From: Usitatibacter palustris
Lineage (GTDB): Bacteria > Pseudomonadota > Gammaproteobacteria > Burkholderiales > Usitatibacteraceae
Length of the DNA: 64,000 bases
Assembly: GCF_013003985.1 (NCBI RefSeq)
Contig: NZ_CP053073.1
Span: 372,001 to 436,000, forward strand
Direction of reading: 5' to 3'
Positions 29,623-38,824 of the stretch are shown here, in pieces; position 1 is the first letter of the stretch; each line of letters opens with the position of its first letter. The notes under the pieces were generated by a model. It made no database searches, was not told the DNA's origin, and saw only the letters and a program-made list of their open reading frames with translations. The translations under genes and the position numbers were made by a program.

Positions 29623-29646
29623 TCGGCACCTTCGCCACCTGATGTG

Positions 29647-31266
29647 ATGCAAACCTATGCACTGACCATCGACAAGTTCCTGGATCACGCCGCCAAGTGG
29701 TCGCCATCGAGGGAAGTCGTCTGGAGCGAAGGAGGAGTAGCGCAGAGCCGCGTCGGCTATGCCGCATTGCGTGAGCGCAGCAATCGCCTGTCGGGTGCAT
29801 TCAAGGCCCTGGGGCTGGCGCTGGGCGACCGCGTCGGCACTCTCGCGTGGAACACGCAGCACCATCTCGAGACGTACTACGCGACGATGAACGTGGGCCT
29901 CGTCTGCCACACGCTCAACCCGCGCTTCACAACCGCGCACCTGGCGGCGATCATCAACGAGGCGGAGGACCGAGTGCTCGCGGTAGCCTCCAGCCTCGTG
30001 CCGTTGCTGCGCGAGCTGGCGCCGCTTTGTCCGACACTCGAGCATGTCGTGTTGCTCGATGGCGGCCCGGGCGAGCTCACGTCGATCGAGGGCATGAAGG
30101 CGAAGCTGTGGTCGCACGATTCGTTACTGGAAACGCACGGTGCGCCGGTTGCCTGGGGCGAGTTCGACGAACAGGCGCCGGCGGGTCTTTGCTACACCTC
30201 CGGAACAACCGGCGCGCCGCGGGGCGTGCTCTACAGCCACCGAACCAACTACCTGCACACGTTGCGGGCACTGCAGGCCGATTCCATCGCGCTCACGAGC
30301 AAGGACGTCGTGCTGATTGCGGTGCCGATGTTCCATGCCAATGGCTGGGGCTTGCCTTTCATTGCTCCCGCAGCCGGAGCGAAGATCGTGCTGCCCGGTC
30401 GGCGCACGGATGGTCCCAGCCTGGCGACGCTGATGCGCGACGAGCGCGTCACGCTCGCCGTCGGCGTGCACACGTTGTGGCTGGGCGTGGTCGACCATGT
30501 CGAAACGAGTGGCCTGGAACTGCCGAGCCTCGAGCGCGTCCTCATCGGCGGTTCCCGATGCCCTGAAGCCCTGATCCGGCGCATCGAAACGTGCCTGGAT
30601 GTCCAGGTGCAGACCAGTTGGGGCATGACCGAGCTGTCTCCGATGGGCACGATTTCTCCGCCTGGCGAGCGATGGTCCGAGGAGCGGGCGTCCGGCCGTG
30701 CGCCGATGGGCCTGGATCTCAAGCTCACCGACGCCAACGGCGCGGAATTGATGCCGCAACAAGGTGTGGTCGGGCATCTGAAGGTGAAGGGCGCGAGCGT
30801 TCTCGATCGTTACTACAAGGCGGGGGCCGATGCGCTGGACGAAGAGGGCTACTTCGGCACCGGAGATCTGGCGAGCCTCGATGAGGCCGGTAACCTGACC
30901 ATTCGGGGACGCTCGAAAGACCTGATCAAGTCGGGTGGCGAATGGATCAATCCCGCGGAAATCGAAGACATCGTCGGTCGACTTCCCGCGGTCCGCCTGG
31001 TCGCGGTCGTCGGCAGGCCCGATCAAAAATGGGGTGAGCGCCCGGTTCTCGTCGTCGAGCTGCACGCGGGAGAATCATGCGCGCCCGAGATGCTGCTCGG
31101 ATGCCTGCAAGGCAAAGTCGCGTCGTGGTGGATTCCTGACAGTGTCGTGCACATGGAATCCATTCCACTGGCCGCAACAGGAAAGATCGACAAGAATCGC
31201 CTGCGCATGGTCCTGGAGATGGCAGACTCGGTACCGAGCCGCGGCCGAAAAATTGACGCTCGTTGA
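29647..31266 (+). CDS. Acyl-CoA synthetase (AMP-dependent ligase)
   Basis: 539 residues from ATG 29647; GTG 29644 is the alternative. ANL-superfamily enzyme: P-loop motif YTSGTTGAPRG (183-193), A5-type WGMTE, GYFGTGDLASLDEAGNLTIRGRSKDLIKSGGEWINPAEIE, and the catalytic lysine in AATGKIDKNRLR (K513). It resembles medium-chain/aromatic acyl-CoA ligases that activate a carboxylate to acyl-AMP, then acyl-CoA. Following the TonB receptor by 24 bp, it probably activates the acid released by the esterases. The 3' end approaches the TetR gene closely. Confidence 0.9.
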   Translation: MQTYALTIDKFLDHAAKWSPSREVVWSEGGVAQSRVGYAALRERSNRLSGAFKALGLALGDRVGTLAWNTQHHLETYYATMNVGLVCHTLNPRFTTAHLAAIINEAEDRVLAVASSLVPLLRELAPLCPTLEHVVLLDGGPGELTSIEGMKAKLWSHDSLLETHGAPVAWGEFDEQAPAGLCYTSGTTGAPRGVLYSHRTNYLHTLRALQADSIALTSKDVVLIAVPMFHANGWGLPFIAPAAGAKIVLPGRRTDGPSLATLMRDERVTLAVGVHTLWLGVVDHVETSGLELPSLERVLIGGSRCPEALIRRIETCLDVQVQTSWGMTELSPMGTISPPGERWSEERASGRAPMGLDLKLTDANGAELMPQQGVVGHLKVKGASVLDRYYKAGADALDEEGYFGTGDLASLDEAGNLTIRGRSKDLIKSGGEWINPAEIEDIVGRLPAVRLVAVVGRPDQKWGERPVLVVELHAGESCAPEMLLGCLQGKVASWWIPDSVVHMESIPLAATGKIDKNRLRMVLEMADSVPSRGRKIDAR

Positions 31267-31319
31267 TGGTGCTGCCTAGACTATCAGCGCAGAATCCGGC
31301 ACCGAAACTTGACGACGAA

Positions 31320-32006
31320 ATGAACAAACCCTCAAAGAAGAGAGTGCTTCGCACGAAGTCCGACCAGCGTGCCGACAGCATCGAGCAGATCCTGGACGCG
31401 GCCGAGTACCTCTTTTCAAAGAGCGGCCTGCATGGCGTGAGCTTGCGCGATGTGGCCAAGCAAGTCGGAATCCACACCACGCTGGTCCACTACTATTTCA
31501 AGGACAAGCAGAATCTCTTCGAGTCGGTATTCGCGCGTCGCGCCGCGGTCAGCAGCGAAGGACGCATGGAGGCGTTGGAGAAGTACGAAGCCGAGGCGGG
31601 GGACAAGCCGACTGTCGAAGGTGCGTTGCGTGCGTTCCTGGATACCGACCTGGATCTCTACGTCCAGCGCGGCGAGTACTGGATGAACTACGCGGCCTTC
31701 TGTGCCCGGGTGAGCAATACGCCCGAGGGCGCCGTGCTGATGGACGTGCATTTCGATCCGGTCGTGCTCAAGCTTCTTTCGATCATCAAGCGCGCGCTTC
31801 CCGATCATTCCGACGCGGACATTTTCTGGGGCTATCACTTCGTGACCGGCGCACTGATGAACACCTATGCCCGGACCGGACGCATCGACCGGCTCTCGGG
31901 AGGGCTGTGCCGCTCGGATGATTTTGCGGCGGTCAAGCAACGCATGGCCAAGTTCATGGCCGCGGGTTTCCTCGCGCTCGATAAGCGTCCGGATAAAGCG
32001 CAGTAA
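31320..32006 (+). CDS. TetR/AcrR family transcriptional regulator
   Basis: 228 residues from ATG 31320 (MNKPSKKRVLR); ATG 31266 and TTG 31263 upstream are possible starts giving an extra ~18 residues. The N-terminal DNA-binding domain spans about 18-70 (ADSIEQILDAAEYLFSKSGLHGVSLRDVAKQVGIHTTLVHYYFKDKQNLFESVFARRA), a textbook TetR helix-turn-helix. The C-terminal half is an all-helical ligand/dimer domain without named motifs. As the only regulator in the catabolic module it probably controls it, perhaps through the palindrome at 27315-27334, with an acyl-CoA or substrate-derived inducer. Confidence 0.9.
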   Translation: MNKPSKKRVLRTKSDQRADSIEQILDAAEYLFSKSGLHGVSLRDVAKQVGIHTTLVHYYFKDKQNLFESVFARRAAVSSEGRMEALEKYEAEAGDKPTVEGALRAFLDTDLDLYVQRGEYWMNYAAFCARVSNTPEGAVLMDVHFDPVVLKLLSIIKRALPDHSDADIFWGYHFVTGALMNTYARTGRIDRLSGGLCRSDDFAAVKQRMAKFMAAGFLALDKRPDKAQ

Positions 32007-32007
32007 G

Positions 32008-32036
32008 CGCGGCGGCGGACGCCGCCACGTTTTATT
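32008..32036 (+). terminator. Intrinsic terminator after the TetR gene
   Basis: A 6-bp GC stem GGCGGC/GCCGCC (32011-32026) around GGAC, followed by ACGTTTTATTTCTT. It sits between the convergent TetR and second esterase genes and overlaps the latter's stop codon. Confidence 0.7.
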
Positions 32037-33693
32037 TCTTCAGAGTCGGCGAAAGCAACCCGGCGTTCCAATTCCAGGGTGTCTCCGCGTTCGCCCGGCG
32101 CCGGCGGACGGCTTCCTCATGCAGCTCGAACATGCCCGGCATCAGACGCCGTGAAATCCGCGGCACATCGTCGAAGTGCATGTAGGAAGAGGTCGTCCCA
32201 TAGCGCGACCAGTCCGCCTCTCCTTTTGCGCGCGGTTCACCGGTGCGTGCAAAGCTCGCCCAGTAGTTGAGCATCGCTTCGGACATCCGTGCCTCGGCGG
32301 CGTCGGTGGGAATCCTGGGCCAGAGCGCGGGTGTGCGATGTGCTGTTCCGAACACATACGGCAACTCGCTCGCGTGAAAGGCATGCAGGCCCGCGGCGTC
32401 GGCTGCCGGATAACCATGGTCGAAGAGATAGAGGTACGAGGGCTGGCCGATCGCCTCCTGGTTTCGTACGAGGCGTTCCGCAGTCCAGCCATAGAGGGCG
32501 TCACGCGCGGTGGCGAACACGCTTTCCTGCATGTTGGTGCTCGGATACAAGCGAAGGAATTCATCGGCCAGGTCGCCGTAACGCTCGCGGATGACGGCCT
32601 CATACTTTTCAGCCGTTGCCGGCGGCGGCGGCGCGAGGAAGGTCAGCGAGCGAATTTCTCCGCTGTTGAATCCCGCAAGCAGCGGCACCGGCGCTTGTTC
32701 GCCGCGCTCGAAGACATCCACCAGCTGGCGCGGCAGCACGTGGCCGTCGATGGTGGCGAACGGCGCGAATCCCATCGCGGCGGCCGCTTCCGTCAGCTCC
32801 TGCGCGTTCGCCCCCCGAAGGACCGCGATGTTGCGCGCATGAAGAGCACCTGCCAGGCGCGCGCCGGATTCCTGCGAAGGCCGTTCGCCGAAGCGCGCTT
32901 CCTTCAGCTCCGGTGTCGAAATCATGTACGCGCTTTGCGCAATGGCTTTCGCAAACAGTCCCCGTGCCTGCGGAGCCGCCATCAGGTACATCACGCTCAG
33001 TGCGCCGGCGGACTCGCCCGCGATGGTGACGTTCGATGGATCGCCGCCGAAGGCCCCGATGTTGGCGCGCACCCACTGCAGGGCTGCAATCTGGTCGAGC
33101 AGCCCGTAGTTTCCGGACACGCCCTGCGCGGATTCCCGGCTGAGTTCCGGATGAGCAAGGTAGCCCAGCACACCCATTCGATAGTTGATCGACACGACGA
33201 TGATCCCGCGCCTGGCCAACTGCGCTCCGTCGTACAGGGATTCCTTGCTCGCTCCCTTCACCAGCGCGCCGCCGTGAATCCAGATAAACACCGGCGCACG
33301 AGACGCTTCTGCAGGCGCCCAGACATTCAGGCTCAGGCAGTCCTCGCTCGTCGGCGTGATGTCCTGTGTGTAGAGGTTGGCGACGCGCGTCGGGGGCTGA
33401 ATGCAGGCGGGGCCGAACTGGCTTGCCTGCAAGCGCCCGCTCCAGGGCTGCCTTGGCACCGGCGGCTTCCAGCGCAACGGGCCAACGGGCGGCGCCGCAT
33501 AGGGGATGCCTTTGAATACATGCAAGGCATCTTGCTGAAGACCCTGGAGCTCGCCGGTGGCCGTGGTCACGACCGGACCGAGCCTCGCTTGGGATGTCGA
33601 TGACACGACGGCTTCTTTCTCGGAACTGAAACAGGCCTGAGCCGCCAGGCCGGCAGTCATCGCCAGGCAGGCGCATACGCGACGCGCGTTCAT
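32032..33693 (-). CDS. Second type-B carboxylesterase, secreted
   Basis: 553 residues from ATG 33693, chosen because GGAGGAG precedes it; an upstream ATG would include the ribosome site. The hydrophobic N-terminus, MNARRVCACLAMTAGLAAQACFSS, is a signal peptide, possibly with an atypical lipobox (AQAC, C21). The triad is complete: S228 in GESAGA, E346 in FNSGEIRS, H440 in HAFHASELPYVFG; oxyanion HGG is at 140-142. It is clearly a paralogous fold to the esterase at 25489-27225 but divergent in sequence. Divergent from the Liv-type transporter operon, so it may release an acid taken up by it. Confidence 0.92.
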   Translation of the reverse strand: MNARRVCACLAMTAGLAAQACFSSEKEAVVSSTSQARLGPVVTTATGELQGLQQDALHVFKGIPYAAPPVGPLRWKPPVPRQPWSGRLQASQFGPACIQPPTRVANLYTQDITPTSEDCLSLNVWAPAEASRAPVFIWIHGGALVKGASKESLYDGAQLARRGIIVVSINYRMGVLGYLAHPELSRESAQGVSGNYGLLDQIAALQWVRANIGAFGGDPSNVTIAGESAGALSVMYLMAAPQARGLFAKAIAQSAYMISTPELKEARFGERPSQESGARLAGALHARNIAVLRGANAQELTEAAAAMGFAPFATIDGHVLPRQLVDVFERGEQAPVPLLAGFNSGEIRSLTFLAPPPPATAEKYEAVIRERYGDLADEFLRLYPSTNMQESVFATARDALYGWTAERLVRNQEAIGQPSYLYLFDHGYPAADAAGLHAFHASELPYVFGTAHRTPALWPRIPTDAAEARMSEAMLNYWASFARTGEPRAKGEADWSRYGTTSSYMHFDDVPRISRRLMPGMFELHEEAVRRRRANAETPWNWNAGLLSPTLKK

Positions 33694-33898
33694 TTTCGGT
33701 CTCCTCCGGAAATCGGCCAGTCGATGCTGGCTCGGCAATCCGATTTAGTTTATTTTCACTGCGGTGTCAATATTCATTCATGATAGAGTTTCATTGCTGG
33801 CGTCCTAAATAGCTAATTAATTCAGATGTTTGCGGCTGGCTTCCTGCAAGGGCAGGCCTGCACGCAGACCGACAAACCCGCTCTAAGGAGGAGTCCAA
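33694..33898. promoter_or_regulatory. AT-rich divergent promoter region, esterase 2 / livK-like
   Basis: 205 bp without genes and noticeably AT-rich around 33745-33830 (TTTAGTTTATTTTCACT, AATATTCATTCATGATAGAG, CTAAATAGCTAATTAATT). It contains a short inverted repeat GCCAG-N6-CTGGC (33716-33731) and a TTCACT half-site resembling the 27315 palindrome, but no second good arm. Promoters for both flanking genes must lie here; I could not place the hexamers with confidence. Confidence 0.4.
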
Positions 33899-35143
33899 AT
33901 GCTTGCTGCCCGCTGCGCCATTCAGGTTGCCGCTCCCCTGCTGACCCTGCTGACAGGCCTGGCCCAGGCCGCGCCGGTGAAGATCGGCGTGCTCGAGACT
34001 CTGTCGGGTCCGCAGGCTTCGACCGGCCAGGCATACCGTGCCGCCGTGCGCTATGCCGTCGACAAGCTCAATGCCGAAGGCGGCTGGAACGGCCAACCCG
34101 TGCAACTGCTGGAGTACGACAACCAGGGCGGCCCCGCCGGAGCCTCGGACAAGCTCAAGGCTGCCGCGGCCGATGGCGTGCAGATCGTCGTTCAGGGAGG
34201 CTCTTCGGCCATCGGCGGGCAGATCACCGAAGACGTGCGCAAGCACAACCTTCGCAATCCGGGCAAGGAGATCGTCTACATCAACGTCGGCGCCGAGGCG
34301 CTGGAGCTCACGGGCGAGAAGTGCAACTTTCACCACTTCCGCTTCGCCGGCAACGCGCAGGTGCGCACCAAGGTGCTCGTCCAGGCGATGAAGCAGGCGA
34401 ACACGCTGGGCACGCGCGTGTATGCGATGAACCAGAACTATTCCTGGGGGCAGGACATGGAGCGCGCCATCGTCGACAACGCGGGCGTCGGCGGATACCA
34501 GGTGGTCGAGAAGACGCTGCACGACGTGAACAAGATCCAGGACTTCGCGCCCTACATCGCCAAGATCAGCGCCTCGGGGGCCGACACGGTCATCACCGGC
34601 AATTGGTCCAACGACCTGCTGCTGATGATGAAGGCATCGAAGGCCGCGGGACTCAAGGTTCGCTTCGGCACCGTCTTCCTCGACCAGGTGGGCAACATCG
34701 CCAATGCGGGGGAACAGGCGGCCGGGCACTTCGTCGCCCAGACCTTCAACCCCGAGGCGGCCGGGGCCGAAGGAGACCGATTCGTGGCGGACTACAAGGC
34801 CAAGACAGGCCGCAACCCGGTCGCGACCGAGCCGCAAACGGTGTTCGGCATGGAGATGGTGGCCGATGCCCTCAAGCGCACCAAGCCCGAAGGCGGTGCG
34901 CTCAACGTCAACGCGCTCGCGCGCAACCTGGAAACCGCGCGGCTGAAAACGCCGATGGGCGTGACCAGCATGCGCGCCAGCGATCACCAGGTGCTCCTGC
35001 CCGTGGTCGTGTCGGTGGTGTCCGCGGATGCCAAGTACAAGGCCGATGACACGGCGCTGGGATTCAAGCCGGTGAAGACGTTCACGGCCGAAGAAGCGGC
35101 GGTCCCCGCGCAGGCCAGTTGCAAGATGCAGCGTCCGAGCTGA
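33899..35143 (+). CDS. Liv-type (HAAT) ABC transporter substrate-binding protein
   Basis: 414 residues with a signal peptide (~1-25, AQA-APVKIGV) and an excellent ribosome site (AAGGAGGAG). Periplasmic-binding fold type I: APVKIGVLETLSGPQASTGQAYRAAVRYAVDKLNAEGG, two alpha/beta lobes, and YAMNQNYSWGQDMERA at the hinge. Homologous to LivK/branched-chain amino acid receptors, but many such proteins bind aromatic or aliphatic carboxylates. The context with esterases and a CoA ligase favours an acid other than amino acids (inference). First gene of a five-gene plus-strand operon. Confidence 0.9.
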   Translation: MLAARCAIQVAAPLLTLLTGLAQAAPVKIGVLETLSGPQASTGQAYRAAVRYAVDKLNAEGGWNGQPVQLLEYDNQGGPAGASDKLKAAAADGVQIVVQGGSSAIGGQITEDVRKHNLRNPGKEIVYINVGAEALELTGEKCNFHHFRFAGNAQVRTKVLVQAMKQANTLGTRVYAMNQNYSWGQDMERAIVDNAGVGGYQVVEKTLHDVNKIQDFAPYIAKISASGADTVITGNWSNDLLLMMKASKAAGLKVRFGTVFLDQVGNIANAGEQAAGHFVAQTFNPEAAGAEGDRFVADYKAKTGRNPVATEPQTVFGMEMVADALKRTKPEGGALNVNALARNLETARLKTPMGVTSMRASDHQVLLPVVVSVVSADAKYKADDTALGFKPVKTFTAEEAAVPAQASCKMQRPS

Positions 35144-35181
35144 TCGAAGCCGCGCACCGCTGACCGACCTGGGCCGAGGCC

Positions 35182-36123
35182 GTGGACGCTTTTCTCTTCT
35201 CGCTCCTGAACGGGACGGTCTACGGCCTGTTGCTGTTCATGGTGTCGGCCGGGCTCACGCTGGTGTTCGGGATGATGGGCGTGCTGAACTTCGCGCACGC
35301 CTCGTTCTACATGCTGGGCGCCTACTTCGCCTACGCGCTGCAAGGTCTGGTCGGCTTCGGCCCGGCCGTCGCGTTGGCCACCCTGCTGTCGGGCGGCGTC
35401 GGCGTGATCGTGGAGCGCTGGTTCCTGCGGCGCGTGCATCACCACGGACACGCGCATGAGCTGCTGCTCACCTTCGGGCTGGCGTTCATCATCGCCGAGA
35501 CGATCAAGCTGTTCTTCGGCAACTACCCCGTCGACTACCGCATTCCTCCGGCACTTGATTTTGCCGCGTTCACCATCGGCCGCCAGCAGTATCCGATGTA
35601 CCGCGTGCTGATGGCGGCCGTGGCGATCGCGATGTTCGCGGCGCTCTACCTGCTGCTGACGCGCACGCGCATAGGCATCGTCGTGCGCGCAGCGATCCAC
35701 AAGCCCCGCATGGCGCAGGCGCTCGGACACAACGTTCAGCTGGTCTTCATGGGGGTCTTCGGCGTGGGCGCTGCGTTAGCCGGATTGGCCGGTGCTGTCG
35801 CGGGCGCCTTCTACACCACGAACCCCAACATGGCGCTGGAGGTTGGCGTGATGGTGTTCGTGGTCGTCGTCGTGGGCGGGCTGGGTTCGCTGGGTGGCGC
35901 CATGCTCGCGTCGTTGTTGATCGGCATCGTCACCTCGCTGGCGGTGGGCGTCGATCGCAGCCTGGCCGACCTGCTGGCCATCGTTGGCGCGGGTGCGTGG
36001 GCGCAAGGCGTGGGCGGTTTGTTGACGTTGAAGCTGTCGAGCCTCGCCGCCACGCTGCCATTTGCCCTGATGCTGTTGATCCTGCTCGTTCGACCGCGCG
36101 GCTTGATGGGCGAAGAGTCGTGA
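35182..36123 (+). CDS. Liv-type ABC transporter permease (LivH-like)
   Basis: 313 residues, GTG start, about eight to nine hydrophobic helices. The LivH signature NGTVYGLLLFMVSAGLTLVFGMMGVLNFAHASFYMLGAYFAY is near the N-terminus, and the EAA-like cytoplasmic loop RAAIHKPRMAQALGHNVQLVFMGVFGVGAALAGLAGA is around residues 172-207. One of two permeases of the importer. Thirty-eight bp after the binding-protein gene. Confidence 0.92.
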   Translation: MDAFLFSLLNGTVYGLLLFMVSAGLTLVFGMMGVLNFAHASFYMLGAYFAYALQGLVGFGPAVALATLLSGGVGVIVERWFLRRVHHHGHAHELLLTFGLAFIIAETIKLFFGNYPVDYRIPPALDFAAFTIGRQQYPMYRVLMAAVAIAMFAALYLLLTRTRIGIVVRAAIHKPRMAQALGHNVQLVFMGVFGVGAALAGLAGAVAGAFYTTNPNMALEVGVMVFVVVVVGGLGSLGGAMLASLLIGIVTSLAVGVDRSLADLLAIVGAGAWAQGVGGLLTLKLSSLAATLPFALMLLILLVRPRGLMGEES

Positions 36124-36127
36124 CCTG

Positions 36128-37345
36128 ATGCGCGCTTCCCTTGTCGTTTGCATCATCGGGCTCGTGTTGCTGGCGGTGCTGCCCGCCGTGCTGCCGGCCC
36201 GTCTGCTCATCGCGTCGATCCAGATGCTCGTCGCAGCCTTGTTCGCGAGCGCCTACGCACTGCTCAGCGGGCGGGCCGGCATGCTGTCCTTCGGCCACGC
36301 GGCTTACTTCGGCACCGGCGCGTTCGCGACCGTTCACGCGATGAATGCCTTCGGCGGCACGGGCCTCTTGCCCACGCCCTTGTTGCCGGTGGTCGGCGCG
36401 ATCGCCGGGCTGGGGGTGGGCATCGTGGCCGGCTGGTTCGCCACCCAGCGCGGCGGCACGGCCTTCGCGATGATTACCCTCGCCATCGCCGAGCTGCTGC
36501 ATGCGCTGGCGCCGCAGTTGAAGGGCCTGTTCGGCGGCGAGGCCGGCATTTCGGCGATGCGCGCGCCGGCGTTGGGCCTCACCTTTGGCTCGACCCTGCA
36601 GGTCTACTACCTCACGCTGGCGTGGGTGCTGTTGTCGATCGGCCTGCTCTACTTCCACACCCTCACGCCGGCAGGCCGCCTGACGCTCGCCTTGCGCGAG
36701 AACGGGCATCGCCTGCGCTTCCTGGGCTACAACGTTCACGGCCTGGGCGTGTCTGCTTTCGCGATCTCGGCAATGTTCTCGGGCCTCGCGGGCGGCTTGC
36801 AGGTCCTGAGCAACGAGGCCGCCAACTACGCCGTCTTCGACGCCGGCGTGTCGGCGACCGTGATCCTGAACAGCTACATCGGCGGCGTCGGCACCTTCCT
36901 CGGACCGGCGCTCGGTGCCGTGCTGATGACCTTCTTCAGCTATGCCGCGTCCGACGCCACGCAGTCGTGGCTGCTGTACCAGGGCGTCTTGTTCGTGCTG
37001 GTGATGATGTACATGCCCACCGGGTTGTCCGGGCTGTTCGGCATGAGCGCGCGGTTGGTCCGGCAGCGCGGCCCGCGAGTGGCAGCGCTCGTGGCGCTGC
37101 TCGCGTTGGGCGCGGCGGTGCTCGTGAGTGCGGGCGCTGTCTTCATCATCGAGTTGCTGCAAAGACTGTGCTCGCAGGACTACCGGGCACTGGCATCGGC
37201 GGCCACAACGCTCCCGCCGGTGAACTTGTTCGGCCGGCCCTGGCCACCTGCCGCGCTGTCCACCTGGATTTTGCCGGCCGCCCTGCTCGCGGGCGGTGCC
37301 CTGCTCGCGATGGCCGCGCGGCGTCGCCTGGCAACGCCGGCATGA
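36128..37345 (+). CDS. Liv-type ABC transporter permease (LivM-like) with C-terminal extension
   Basis: 405 residues, longer than the ~300-350 usual for LivM. The core (about 1-305) has the family motifs SGRAGMLSFGHAAYFGTGAFA and RENGHRLRFLGYNVHGLGVSAFAISAMFSGLAGGLQVL. After the normal end (TGLSGLFG) there are ~100 extra residues with two more hydrophobic stretches (VAALVALLALGAAVLVSAGAVFII and WILPAALLAGGALLAM) separated by a polar loop. The extension may be a family variant. Stop overlaps the livG-like start (ATGA). Confidence 0.9.
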   Translation: MRASLVVCIIGLVLLAVLPAVLPARLLIASIQMLVAALFASAYALLSGRAGMLSFGHAAYFGTGAFATVHAMNAFGGTGLLPTPLLPVVGAIAGLGVGIVAGWFATQRGGTAFAMITLAIAELLHALAPQLKGLFGGEAGISAMRAPALGLTFGSTLQVYYLTLAWVLLSIGLLYFHTLTPAGRLTLALRENGHRLRFLGYNVHGLGVSAFAISAMFSGLAGGLQVLSNEAANYAVFDAGVSATVILNSYIGGVGTFLGPALGAVLMTFFSYAASDATQSWLLYQGVLFVLVMMYMPTGLSGLFGMSARLVRQRGPRVAALVALLALGAAVLVSAGAVFIIELLQRLCSQDYRALASAATTLPPVNLFGRPWPPAALSTWILPAALLAGGALLAMAARRRLATPA

Positions 37346-38112
37346 GCAACGGCATGAGCAACGATTCGATTCTCAGCATCCGCGGCCTGCGCAAATCGTT
37401 CGGCGCGACCGAGATCATTCGCGGCGTGGATCTGGATCTGCGCGCCGGCGAGCGTCGAGCGCTGATCGGCCCCAACGGTGCGGGCAAGTCCACGCTGTTC
37501 CATCTGATCTCCGGAAACCTCAGGCCCACGGCGGGCGCGATCGTCCTCGATGGCCAGCGCATCGATGGCTGGTCGCCCGAGCGGGTCAATCGCCGAGGGC
37601 TGGCGCGCTCCTTCCAGATCACCAACATCTTTCCCAGGCTCAGCGTGTTCGAGAACGTGCGCATCGCCGTGATGCAACGCTACCGTTTGCAGTACACCTT
37701 CTGGCGCCGCATCGACGCGGTGGCGGCCATCCGGGAGGAGGCCGAGCAATTGCTCGAGCGCGTGCGGTTGCAGCACCAGGCCCATACGCTGGGCGGCGAG
37801 ATGACTTACTCCGAACAGCGCTCGCTCGAACTGGCGATGACCCTGGCCTCCGATCCGAAGGTGATGCTGCTCGATGAGCCGATGGCCGGCATGTCGAGCG
37901 AGGAGACGCACTACACCGTCGAGCTGATCCGCGAAGTCACGGCAGGTCGCACGCTCTTGCTGGTTGAGCACGACATGGACGTGGTGTTTTCGCTCGGCGA
38001 GCAGATCAGCGTGCTGGTTTACGGCGAGGTCATCGCCACCGGCACGCCCGACGAGATCCGCCGGCACCAGGGCGTTCGGGACGCGTACCTGGGCGAGGAG
38101 CACGCGGCATGA
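37342..38112 (+). CDS. Liv-type ABC transporter ATP-binding protein (LivG-like)
   Basis: 256 residues. Walker A GPNGAGKST (43-51), Q-loop RSFQITNIFPRLSVFENV, signature region EMTYSEQRSLELA, Walker B VMLLDEP, switch His VEHDMDVVF. The insertion after the Q-loop and the C-terminal GEVIATGTPDEIRRHQGVRDAYLG are typical of LivG. It forms the nucleotide-binding pair with the next gene. Four-base overlaps on both sides. Confidence 0.94.
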   Translation: MSNGMSNDSILSIRGLRKSFGATEIIRGVDLDLRAGERRALIGPNGAGKSTLFHLISGNLRPTAGAIVLDGQRIDGWSPERVNRRGLARSFQITNIFPRLSVFENVRIAVMQRYRLQYTFWRRIDAVAAIREEAEQLLERVRLQHQAHTLGGEMTYSEQRSLELAMTLASDPKVMLLDEPMAGMSSEETHYTVELIREVTAGRTLLLVEHDMDVVFSLGEQISVLVYGEVIATGTPDEIRRHQGVRDAYLGEEHAA

Positions 38113-38822
38113 CGCCGCCGCTGTTGCATGTGGATGGACTGCACGCGCACTACGGCAAGAGCCACGTGCTGCGCGGCGTGTCGCTCTCGGTGGGGCGCGG
38201 CGAGGTCGTGAGCCTGCTGGGGCGCAATGGCTCGGGGCGCTCGACGACACTGAAGACCATCATGGGCCTGGTACCGCCGAGTGCCGGCCGCGTCGATCTT
38301 GCCGGCCGCGCACTCGCGGGCGAGCCGCCGCACACCATCTGCCGCGCCGGCTTGGCCTATGTGCCCGAGGAACGCGAGGTGTTCGCGAACCTCACGGTGG
38401 ACGAGAACCTGCGCATGGGGGAGCAACCCCCGGTGGCCGGCGCCGTTCGCTGGACCGTGGCGCAAATGTTCGATTACTTTCCGCGCCTGAAGGAACGCCG
38501 CGGCGCCAAGGCGGGAAGCCTGTCGGGCGGCGAGCAGCAGATGCTCACGATGTGCCGCTCCCTGCTCGGCAACCCGCTCGCCATCCTGATCGACGAGCCG
38601 ACCGAGGGACTGGCGCCGAAGATCGTCGCGCAGGTGGCCGAGTGCATCCTGGACATGCAGCGCCAGGGCCTCTCGCTCGTGCTGGTGGAACAGAAGCTCG
38701 CCATCGCGCTGAAGGTTTCGACCCGGGTCTGCGTGATGGGTCACGGCCACATCGTCTTCGAGGGCAGTCCCGCGCAATTGCAAGCCGACCCCGAAATGCT
38801 GGCCCAATGGCTGGCCGTCTAG
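38109..38822 (+). CDS. Liv-type ABC transporter ATP-binding protein (LivF-like), Walker A Lys replaced by Arg
   Basis: 237 residues. LivF-type domain with signature LSGGEQQ (138-144), Walker B AILIDEP (158-164) and C-terminal VFEGSPAQLQADPEMLAQWLAV. The Walker A loop reads GRNGSGRST (38-46): R44 stands where the phosphate-binding Lys is expected. The rest of the gene is intact, so this is not decay. Either this site has altered ATPase activity and the LivG-like partner does most of the hydrolysis, or Arg is tolerated in this subfamily. Confidence 0.92.
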   Translation: MTPPLLHVDGLHAHYGKSHVLRGVSLSVGRGEVVSLLGRNGSGRSTTLKTIMGLVPPSAGRVDLAGRALAGEPPHTICRAGLAYVPEEREVFANLTVDENLRMGEQPPVAGAVRWTVAQMFDYFPRLKERRGAKAGSLSGGEQQMLTMCRSLLGNPLAILIDEPTEGLAPKIVAQVAECILDMQRQGLSLVLVEQKLAIALKVSTRVCVMGHGHIVFEGSPAQLQADPEMLAQWLAV

Positions 38823-38824
38823 GC

